Positions 32,156 through 38,762 of a stretch of 64,000 nucleotides of DNA are shown piece after piece (position 1 is the first letter of the stretch; every line of letters begins with the position of its first letter). The notes beneath the pieces are model-generated. The model worked only from the letters and a program-made list of their open reading frames with translations, did no database searches and had not been told where the DNA came from. A program made the position numbers and the translations under genes. This stretch comes from HXMU1420-2 sp034670145. Its GTDB lineage: Bacteria > Pseudomonadota > Alphaproteobacteria > Rhodobacterales > Rhodobacteraceae. The stretch covers positions 124,001 through 188,000 of the forward strand of contig JAXMOA010000005.1 of assembly GCA_034670145.1 (NCBI GenBank), given 5' to 3'.

Positions 32156-32629
32156 TCAGAAGGCCTCTGGTTTGACCTCACGAGCCATGTGATCAAGCAC
32201 CGCATTAACAAAGCTCGGCTCTTTGCCTTCTGGATGGAAGGCGCGGGCCACATCAACATATTCTGTAATGACGACTTTGGGCGGGGTCTGGATCTGGGTC
32301 AGTTCGGCACCGGCGGCGCGGAACAGTCCACGCAAGGTGGGGTCGATGCGCCCGATTGGCCATTTCGCGATCAAGGCGCGGTCGGTCAATTGGTCGATGG
32401 GCGCCTGGTAGTTGACGGCGCGATCCACGATTTTGCGGAACAGATCAACATCGCCATCAACCAGTTCATCGCCATCGTAGCTGGCCCCGAACCGGTGATC
32501 CAGGAATTCCGGCACGATCTGTTCAGAGGTCTGTCCGGATGCCTCCATCTGAAACAACGCCTGCACGGCATAGAGTCGGGCCGCCGACTTCATGCGACGC
32601 TTTTGATTGCCTGAAAGAGCGGAAGTCAT
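32156..32629 (-). CDS. nusB: Transcription antitermination factor NusB
   Basis: A 157-residue all-helical RNA-binding protein of the rRNA antitermination complex. The N-terminal SAARLYAVQALFQMEASG and the region RGLFRAAGAELTQIQTPPKVVITEYVDVARAF are diagnostic, and the C-terminal EPSFVNAVLDHMAREV is conserved. It overlaps the ribH stop by 4 bp, completing the ribB-ribH-nusB operon common in alphaproteobacteria. Confidence 0.94.
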   Translation of the reverse strand: MTSALSGNQKRRMKSAARLYAVQALFQMEASGQTSEQIVPEFLDHRFGASYDGDELVDGDVDLFRKIVDRAVNYQAPIDQLTDRALIAKWPIGRIDPTLRGLFRAAGAELTQIQTPPKVVITEYVDVARAFHPEGKEPSFVNAVLDHMAREVKPEAF

Positions 32630-33165
32630 GCGCGCGGTCCTCCGCTGGCCAATTGATACTCGTCACGTGGCAAAAAGCCGATGCCCTTGCCCGAATTGCC
32701 CCATTTGCGGGTCAGGGCGATCAGATGCAGCGCCGCGGCGGCGGCTCCGGCCCCTTTGTTGCCCTGATCGGGGTCTGCGCGCACGACGGCCTGATCGGTG
32801 TTTTCCACTGTCAGAATACCGTTGCCGATGCACAGCCCCTGCAAACCCATCAACTGTATTGCCCGGCTGGAATCATTGCAGACGGTGTCGTAATGCGTTG
32901 TCTCGCCCCGGATCACGCAGCCCAGCGCGACATAGCCGTCAAAATTCGACGTGCGGTCTGCGATGCTGATTGCGGTGGGCACTTCCAAGGCTCCGGGGAC
33001 TTCGACCAGATCCCATGTGCCGCCCACGGCCTCGATTTCGGCTTTGGCACCGGCGATCAGCATGTCCGCGATCGCGCGGTAATAGGGGGCCACCACGATC
33101 AGCAGTTTGACGGGTTTGTCGAATGAAGCCCGTGGCAGGGTGTAATGTGCTTCGGCCTCGGCCAT
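32626..33165 (-). CDS. ribH: 6,7-dimethyl-8-ribityllumazine synthase
   Basis: Condenses 3,4-dihydroxy-2-butanone 4-phosphate with a pyrimidinedione in riboflavin synthesis. The 179-residue protein has the conserved VPGALEVPTAI, ALGCVIRGETTHYD (catalytic His) and NGILTVENTDQA. It starts 1 bp after the ribB stop and overlaps nusB. The C-terminal extension is slightly longer than usual. Confidence 0.95.
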   Translation of the reverse strand: MAEAEAHYTLPRASFDKPVKLLIVVAPYYRAIADMLIAGAKAEIEAVGGTWDLVEVPGALEVPTAISIADRTSNFDGYVALGCVIRGETTHYDTVCNDSSRAIQLMGLQGLCIGNGILTVENTDQAVVRADPDQGNKGAGAAAAALHLIALTRKWGNSGKGIGFLPRDEYQLASGGPRA

Positions 33166-33166
33166 A

Positions 33167-34288
33167 TCATGCGTCTCCGAACAGGGGGCGGGTGCCGGTT
33201 ATGGAAATACCATAGGCATCCAGGCCCAGGTAGACGGTGTCGGGGCTGTCGGTCAGGATGATCAGTTCGCTCAGGCCCAGCGTTGACATGATCTGCGACC
33301 CCAAACCTGTGTGTTTGATCGTGCGCGGACCCTCGTCGTCTTCGTCCTGGTTCAGCTCCGGAGTGGGTTGGCGAAACAGAAAGACCGCCCCCCGGCCCTC
33401 TTGGGCGATGATCTCCATCGCGCGGGGCAGTTTGCCTTGTTCGCCACCGATGCCCAGCATGTCCTGCATCGCATCCAGAGCGTGGGCGCGCGACAGGACC
33501 GGCTGGCCGTCGAAGATGTCGCCTTTGATCAGCACTGCATGTTCGGTGCCGGTCACCAGGTCGGCAAAGACCCGCATATCCCAATCCCCGCCCCAGGCGG
33601 ATTGCACTGTTTCGCGGCGCACCTCGCGGACCAGGTTGTCGTGTTTGTGGCGATAGGCGATCAGGTCCGAGATGGTGCCGGTTTTGATATCGTGCTTGCG
33701 TCCGAATTCGATCAGGTCCGGCAGCCGTGCCATTGACCCGTCATCATTCATGACCTCGCAGATCATGCCCGCCGGTTTCAGCCCGGCCAGCCGCGCGATA
33801 TCGACCGCCGCTTCGGTATGTCCGGCGCGCACCATAACGCCGCCGTTGCGGGCGCGCAGTGGGAAGACATGCCCGGGCGAGGCGATGTCGGCGGCGGTGC
33901 TTTGGTCATCTATCGCTGTGGCGATGGTATGGGCGCGGTCCTGGGCTGATATGCCGGTGCTGACCCCTTCGCGTGCTTCGATTGATACGGTGAAGGCGGT
34001 TTCCATACGGCTGGAGTTATTCACGGCCATCATCGTCAGACCCAGCTGGTCGATCCGGTCGGAGGTCATCGGCAAGCAAATCAGCCCGCGACCATGGGTG
34101 GCCATGAAGTTCACTGCCGCTGCATCGGCAAATTCGGCGGCGATCACCAGATCGCCTTCGTTTTCGCGGTCTTCGTGATCCACGAGGATGAACATCCGGC
34201 CCGCGCGTGCGTCGGCGATGATGTCTTCGATCGGAGAGATCGCGTCTTTCAGGTTTGCCTCGACCGGGCCTGGGGTTTCGAAACTCAT
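33167..34288 (-). CDS. ribB: 3,4-dihydroxy-2-butanone-4-phosphate synthase with degenerate GTP cyclohydrolase II tail
   Basis: The first enzyme of the ribulose branch of riboflavin synthesis. The start MSFETPGPVEANL follows AAGAGGA. The RibB domain (about residues 15-215) carries LVDHEDRENEGDLVIAAEF and GHTEAAVDIARLAG. The rest (about 220-373) has the RibA fold, but the zinc-binding cysteine region is missing: where active enzymes have a Cys-rich motif, this reads VLIKGDIFDGQPVLSRAHALD. It should therefore act as DHBP synthase only, with a separate RibA elsewhere. First gene of the rib-nusB operon. Confidence 0.92.
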   Translation of the reverse strand: MSFETPGPVEANLKDAISPIEDIIADARAGRMFILVDHEDRENEGDLVIAAEFADAAAVNFMATHGRGLICLPMTSDRIDQLGLTMMAVNNSSRMETAFTVSIEAREGVSTGISAQDRAHTIATAIDDQSTAADIASPGHVFPLRARNGGVMVRAGHTEAAVDIARLAGLKPAGMICEVMNDDGSMARLPDLIEFGRKHDIKTGTISDLIAYRHKHDNLVREVRRETVQSAWGGDWDMRVFADLVTGTEHAVLIKGDIFDGQPVLSRAHALDAMQDMLGIGGEQGKLPRAMEIIAQEGRGAVFLFRQPTPELNQDEDDEGPRTIKHTGLGSQIMSTLGLSELIILTDSPDTVYLGLDAYGISITGTRPLFGDA

Positions 34289-34437
34289 GTCTGTCCTCTT
34301 GATCTCGGCTGACGGTCCCGCCGCGCTGTCATTGCGGGGCCATACCGTGATCTGCGCCTGAAAACCAGAGGACATTGCGGCCCCTGTGTTTTTGCCCGAT
34401 GGGGGGCGAAAGGCCGCCTAAACCGATGATTTCGCCA

Positions 34438-34457
34438 AATGTCCCAGCTGGGACATT
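34438..34457. promoter_or_regulatory. Perfect 20-bp palindrome AATGTCCCAGCTGGGACATT
   Basis: A fully symmetric 20-bp sequence in the 260-bp gap upstream of ribB (start at 34288). No T-run follows on either strand, so this is more like a dimeric regulator site than a terminator. A second perfect palindrome lies 10 bp further on. Confidence 0.6.
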
Positions 34458-34467
34458 GGGTCAAACC

Positions 34468-34483
34468 ATTGTTTTAAAACAAT
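34468..34483. promoter_or_regulatory. Perfect 16-bp palindrome ATTGTTTTAAAACAAT
   Basis: A fully symmetric AT-rich site beside the previous palindrome; centre-to-centre distance is 28 bp. It may be a second binding site or part of a promoter. An FMN riboswitch was looked for here and is not present. Confidence 0.5.
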
Positions 34484-34548
34484 ATACCCAAAATTGGACC
34501 CCAGGACACCCCGGGCTGCGCCGCCTTGGATCACAGCGGCGGCGGCTG

Positions 34549-35457
34549 TCAGTCGATGCGGCCACCAGAGCGGCCAAACTCTGTCAGCAGCAGGTCGTAC
34601 AGCAGGATCTCGGCATCAAGCTGGTTGAGGAGGAATTGGCGTTCGTCCGCGGAATTGGCTGGCAGGTCGAAACGGTCCGGGTCCAGCGCGCAAAGGGCCG
34701 CGTTGACCCCGCGCAGCGCCATGCGCCGGGTTGAGAGCGTTCCGGCGCGCTGAGAGATGGCCCACATGGCATCGGACAGGGCCCTGGCCAATGTCATCAA
34801 CCGCTGGGACAGATCGGCCCCCGGCCCGGCGACAGCCGAGAAGGTCGAAGAGCGGCGCCCGCGCAGGGTTACGCCCACCATGTCATGGCGGGTCACGGCA
34901 TCATCCGCCACCAGCGACTGAATCGCCAGATGGCCATTCCCGACCGCAAGCGAGACCGCCACATTGGAGCCCAGAAGCAGAGGCTCACGGTGACCGACGG
35001 CCAGTTCAAAGAACAGGCTGGCGCAGCTGTGCATCGCCGCCCGGGAACGGGAGCCAAACCGCAATGGGCAGGCGCGCAGGGCGCTGGCCAGATCGGCCTG
35101 GGCGCGCAGGCGCATCCCCTCTGGCGCGCTGAGCGCGATGAGCCGTCGGGACCGGCGTTTGTCGATGCCGCGCGCGGTGGCCCAGAACAGATCGCTATAG
35201 TCTGACCGGGCGTCGCGGGCCAATTGCACCAGATCCGTGGTTTCGGCCACGCAGAGCGATGTCCGGGTGCCGGTTTGCAATTGGATGGGCACCCTGGGGT
35301 GTCCGGCATCGTTTTGTGTGTAGATCATACAAGATCCTGAAACATCCGCGTGCTGACGGGAAACCGCATCCAAAGGCGCTTTGAAAAGCGGGCCCGAAAT
35401 GGAGCGGATACGCGCCCGGAGGGACCGGGTTTGATCGTTTGATATGGTCTGTGTCAT
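34549..35457 (-). CDS. Hypothetical protein linked to the SARP/PAP2 locus
   Basis: A protein of up to about 302 residues with no family I recognise. The frame is open to 35538. The ATG at 35457 (MTQTISNDQTRSL) has no clear ribosome-binding site, while an internal ATG at 35328 is preceded by AGGAT, so the start is uncertain. The middle is rich in Arg/Ala helices (QADLASALRACPLRFGSRSRAAM) and the C-terminus is helical (ERQFLLNQLDAEILLYDLLL). There is no signal peptide. A CGTCA-type motif nearly identical to one before the SARP regulator and PAP2 genes lies upstream, suggesting shared control. Confidence 0.6.
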   Translation of the reverse strand: MTQTISNDQTRSLRARIRSISGPLFKAPLDAVSRQHADVSGSCMIYTQNDAGHPRVPIQLQTGTRTSLCVAETTDLVQLARDARSDYSDLFWATARGIDKRRSRRLIALSAPEGMRLRAQADLASALRACPLRFGSRSRAAMHSCASLFFELAVGHREPLLLGSNVAVSLAVGNGHLAIQSLVADDAVTRHDMVGVTLRGRRSSTFSAVAGPGADLSQRLMTLARALSDAMWAISQRAGTLSTRRMALRGVNAALCALDPDRFDLPANSADERQFLLNQLDAEILLYDLLLTEFGRSGGRID

Positions 35458-35532
35458 TGCCGTGGCATGGGTTTTGGTCCGTTGATTTCCGGTAGCATCG
35501 CAATATTGACCAAATGATAAAACCTTACCCTT

Positions 35533-35569
35533 GGTCACGCTATCGGAGCAAACGTCAAAACAGCGTAAA
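35533..35569. promoter_or_regulatory. Putative SARP box upstream of the hypothetical gene
   Basis: GGTCA (35533), CGTCA (35553) and CGTAA (35564) are spaced 20 and 11 bp apart. The last two lie in a 20-mer, AAACGTCAAAACAGCGTAAA (35550-35569), that matches 17 of 20 positions of a sequence before the SARP/PAP2 divergent promoter. Direct repeats with an 11-bp period are characteristic of SARP-family binding sites. Confidence 0.55.
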
Positions 35570-35762
35570 ATGTTGTTAACAATTTGATTTGGAAATATTA
35601 TTTTCAGTGCTTTCCGGGCCTTTGGCGCGTTGTGCGCCCCAAAGCCACACCGGGTTTCGCGGCTAGATTGTATTGCCTTCCGGCTGCAGCTCGCAAGGTT
35701 GCAGGCCGGGGGACCCGATCAGGCGGATCGAGTCGTTTTTGGTGGTGGGCCAGCCGGGGCGG

Positions 35763-37418
35763 TCACGACGGATCAATCAGCCCTGACGCGCGCAGCCCCG
35801 GCACCGGATAGGCCTTGTCGCGCATGGAATCGATGGTGAAGGCCGGCTCTAACCGGCGCAGACGGCGCAGCACCAGGCGCAGTTCGTCTATATTGCCCTG
35901 AGCGGAGTGGATGGCCACCAGATAGCGCAGCGGCGCGCGATAGCGCGGGGCCAGGCGGGCGGCGGATTCGGCGTGGTGGATGGCATCCGAGAGCCGCCCA
36001 TCTGCGGTGGCGGCGGCGCAGCAGAAGGTTTCGACCACATAGCGGTAGGGCCCGTTGCCACTGATGAGGCGGGCAAATTCAGTGTCGCGGCTGGCGGCGG
36101 TGCCGTCGCCTTCGAAAAAGCGCGAGGCGCCGCGGAAGATCCAGGCCAGCGGGTTGGCCCGGTTGCTTTCGATGGCGCGTGTGGCGAGGGCGAAGCCTTC
36201 GGCGCGGCGGTTGAGGACAAAGGAGGTGACGTAGGAGCACAGGGCCAGGGTCATGGAGCCGTAGGGTTCCAGTTCGAGCGCATGGGCGACGAGGGCTTCG
36301 GCCTCGTCCAGCATGGCGTCGCGGTCTGGCCCGTGGGTTTCGGCCAGTTCGATGGTTTTGATATAAGCCTGCCAGGCCAGATAGACTCCTTGGCGGTGCA
36401 GTTCGAAATTGCGTTGCAATTGGGTGCGGGCGGCGTCCAGGTCGCCGGTGTCATTGCGGAAGATGCGCCAGGCGGCGCCGAGGGCACCGGTGGTGAGGTG
36501 CTGGGCGATATCGGTGTCAGCGTGTTGCGAGCTGAGGTCGAGCAGGGTGCGGTCGGCGGCCTGGTTGATGAGGCGGTAGGTTTGCCCTTCTTCGATCAGG
36601 CGGGCCGGATCGCTGGGCAGGACTCCGGTCATGGACCACATGGTATCCCCTGCCCCGCCGCTGCCCAGGCTGAGGTGGGCGGCGACGCCGGCTTCGCCCT
36701 GCTCCAGCTGGGCGCTGAGCAGGTAGTCGGCGAGTTCGATATCGGATTGGCGGGCGGTGGTTTCGGGCAGCACCGAGGTGGAGGCGATGCGCATGGCGCA
36801 CCAGTCCGAGATGCTGTCGGCCACGCCGCTGGACAGGGCGCGGTGGTGGATTTCGCTGGCTTGTCCGCGCGAGGTGACGTGCAGGAAGGGGCGGCGGTGT
36901 TGGCTGCGGGCGCGCATGTCGAACTGGCTGCGGGCGTTGGCCAGCCATTGGGTGAAGGCCGGGTCCGAGATGTTGATGTCTTCGAGGAAGGGGTGGCCCT
37001 GGGCGATGCGGGCTTCGGCCTGATCGAGGTCCGAGGTGACAGAGCCGGGCCGGAAGGAAACGGTTTGGCGGTCGATGATGAGCACGTCGGCAGCGTCGCC
37101 CAGGGCGGCGCGCAATTCGGTCAGGGCCTGGCGCAGGCTGGCCAGCGCCTGGGCGCGGGCGCGGGTGGACCAGAGGGTATCGGCCAGGTAGCTGCGGGCG
37201 CGGGTGGCGTTCGGGGCGCTGAGCACGGTAGCGACGATGGCGCGGGCCTTGGCGCTGGCGGGGGCGACGTTCTGGCCGTTTTGGTCGGTCAGGGCAAACG
37301 TACCGAACAGACGGGCCTGCAGCTGCGGGGGCTGGGGTTCGGCCTGCAACGCCGGGTTGGACGCCGGTGTAGACTTGGGGGATGAGCCTGTGGTGGGCGC
37401 GGCGCGAAGGCGCGTCAT
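35763..37418 (-). CDS. SARP/BTAD-type transcriptional regulator with TPR-like C-terminus
   Basis: A 551-residue regulator. Residues about 35-125 form a winged-helix plus bacterial transcriptional activation domain: RLFGTFALTDQNGQNV, SAKARAIVATVLS, RSYLADTLWSTRARAQALA and SLRQALTELRAALGD. A middle part of unknown fold (about 170-300) is followed by an all-helical TPR-like region (LEPYGSMTLALCSYVTSFV..., LAPRYRAPLRYLVAIHSAQGN). The ATG at 37418 has AGGAAGAAAGG before it. It is divergent from the PAP2-protease pair, with the direct-repeat motif in between, so it probably controls them and itself. Confidence 0.8.
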   Translation of the reverse strand: MTRLRAAPTTGSSPKSTPASNPALQAEPQPPQLQARLFGTFALTDQNGQNVAPASAKARAIVATVLSAPNATRARSYLADTLWSTRARAQALASLRQALTELRAALGDAADVLIIDRQTVSFRPGSVTSDLDQAEARIAQGHPFLEDINISDPAFTQWLANARSQFDMRARSQHRRPFLHVTSRGQASEIHHRALSSGVADSISDWCAMRIASTSVLPETTARQSDIELADYLLSAQLEQGEAGVAAHLSLGSGGAGDTMWSMTGVLPSDPARLIEEGQTYRLINQAADRTLLDLSSQHADTDIAQHLTTGALGAAWRIFRNDTGDLDAARTQLQRNFELHRQGVYLAWQAYIKTIELAETHGPDRDAMLDEAEALVAHALELEPYGSMTLALCSYVTSFVLNRRAEGFALATRAIESNRANPLAWIFRGASRFFEGDGTAASRDTEFARLISGNGPYRYVVETFCCAAATADGRLSDAIHHAESAARLAPRYRAPLRYLVAIHSAQGNIDELRLVLRRLRRLEPAFTIDSMRDKAYPVPGLRASGLIDPS

Positions 37419-37467
37419 CCTTTCTTCCTCGTAAAAACACTCTGGGATCGGGTGTAACACATCTTGC

Positions 37468-37504
37468 CGTCAAGGCGACGATGAAAACGTCATAATAGCG
37501 TCAA
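37468..37504. promoter_or_regulatory. Putative SARP box in the divergent promoter
   Basis: CGTCA occurs at 37468, 37488 and 37499, i.e. with spacings of 20 and 11 bp. The same three-box geometry is found at 35533-35569. It lies 50 bp before the regulator start and 126 bp before the PAP2 start. Direct rather than inverted symmetry and an 11-bp step fit SARP binding. Confidence 0.6.
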
Positions 37505-37629
37505 TCGGGGAGAGGTGTGGCCTCTTTGGTTGACGGTTGGGGGGACGGATCGACAGAATTCAGGCGGAACAGGCATCTGGCTGGCGGGTGTGAAGGCCGG
37601 TTTTGGGGCCGCAGAAACAGGGAACGATC

Positions 37630-38748
37630 ATGTCGATTTTGAATGTGGGCAATGTTGGGAACGTGGGCAATGTCGGGAACGTCGGCAATGTGGGCAACGT
37701 GGGGAATGTCGGGAACGTTGGCAATGTGGGCAATGTCGGGGCCGAGGCGATCCCTGCGCCGGCATCGGGGGCGTTGATTCTGGGGCGGGATGGTGTGGTG
37801 GGAAACTACGCGCAGCCCACCGGCCACCGGGCGCATATGCAGATTGACGATCCGGATAATCTGGGCCGGTGGGATGCGCGCTCGCGCCAGTCTGCGGTTC
37901 AGTTCGAGGTGGCGCAGGGGCTGTCTCTGGCGCCGCTGGCCGATTGCAACATGCGCGCGGTCGCCTTTATGGGGCACAACCTGGTGGAGCTGCCGCGCCC
38001 GGAGGAAGCGGTGTTTGCCAGTCAGGTCAATTTCCTGCTGTGTGATGCGGATTTGCGGGCGGACCGGGCGCAGGAGATCCTGAGTCAGGTGGGGGAGATC
38101 CTGTCGTTTCTGTCCTTGCCCATTTCGATGAATTTGCAGCGCCACAAATATACGCTGGAGGTGTTGCAGGCGGTGGTCTTGCCCATCATCGGGGTCGAGA
38201 AGGCGATGAAACATGTGCTGGCCTGCCGTCGTCCGGTGGAGTATTGCGCCCAGATCCAGCCGATGATCACGACGCCGGGCCATGGCAGCTATCCCAGCGG
38301 CCATGCGACCGAGGCTTTTGCGATTGCGGAGGTGCTGAGCGCATTGGTCGGGATGAACAATGGTCTGGATCAGGACGTCTATCGCCCCGACAATATGTAT
38401 GCGACCCAGATTGCCCTGCATGCGGCGCGGGTGGCGCATAATCGCGAGGTGGCGGGCGTGCATTTCCCTGTGGATTCCATTGCCGGGGCGGTTTTGGGCA
38501 AGGCTCTGGCGCGGTTCATTCTGGCGCGGGTGCCCGGCTGTGGCTTTGGGTATCAGCGGATGCGGGTGGAGATTGCGGATGGCACCGATGTGACCAGCCG
38601 CCTGTCGCTGGAGACATTGAACGCCGCCTTTGCCGGCACCTATAGCGGCCCCTACAAGCCCGTGGTGGCGTCAGAGCCCTTCCCTGCCGTGCCCGAAGCG
38701 CCGCTGCTGAGCTGGCTGTGGCAAAAAGCGGCCGAGGAATGGAGCTGA
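37630..38748 (+). CDS. PAP2/vanadium-haloperoxidase-family protein with NVG repeat N-terminus
   Basis: A 372-residue protein. Residues 5-37 are eleven perfect Asn-Val-Gly tripeptides. The C-terminal half carries the three PAP2 signatures: Lys194-x6-Arg201-Pro202 (KHVLACRRP), YPSGHAT with His225, and Arg272-x5-His278-x3-Asp282. This site binds phosphate or vanadate, so the protein is either an acid phosphatase or a vanadium-dependent haloperoxidase; its length and the all-helical central part (90-180) favour the latter. There is no signal peptide. AGGGAAC precedes the ATG. The subtilase gene follows by 14 bp. Confidence 0.8.
   Translation: MSILNVGNVGNVGNVGNVGNVGNVGNVGNVGNVGNVGAEAIPAPASGALILGRDGVVGNYAQPTGHRAHMQIDDPDNLGRWDARSRQSAVQFEVAQGLSLAPLADCNMRAVAFMGHNLVELPRPEEAVFASQVNFLLCDADLRADRAQEILSQVGEILSFLSLPISMNLQRHKYTLEVLQAVVLPIIGVEKAMKHVLACRRPVEYCAQIQPMITTPGHGSYPSGHATEAFAIAEVLSALVGMNNGLDQDVYRPDNMYATQIALHAARVAHNREVAGVHFPVDSIAGAVLGKALARFILARVPGCGFGYQRMRVEIADGTDVTSRLSLETLNAAFAGTYSGPYKPVVASEPFPAVPEAPLLSWLWQKAAEEWS
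37642..37740 (+). repeat. Eleven 9-bp units encoding NVG
   Basis: Eleven consecutive codon triplets AAY-GTN-GGN. Almost every copy uses a different combination of synonymous codons (Val as GTG, GTT or GTC; Gly as GGC or GGG), while the amino acids never change. The DNA has diverged, but the peptide pattern is kept. Confidence 0.9.
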
Positions 38749-38762
38749 GGCGGGGGCGGCGC

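Noticed and set aside
34289..34548. FMN riboswitch upstream of ribB
   Set aside because: The conserved RFN core sequences are absent; only the two palindromes stand out.
35907..37385. 492-codon open frame on the plus strand opposite the SARP regulator
   Set aside because: Its Gly/Val/Ala-rich translation has no domain; it is an antisense shadow of a high-GC gene whose own frame has clear SARP motifs and a good ribosome-binding site.
37501..38463. Minus-strand frame with repeats such as HIANVPDIPH opposite the NVG tract
   Set aside because: The repeat is simply the reverse complement of the NVG codons; the plus-strand frame has the catalytic PAP2 motifs.
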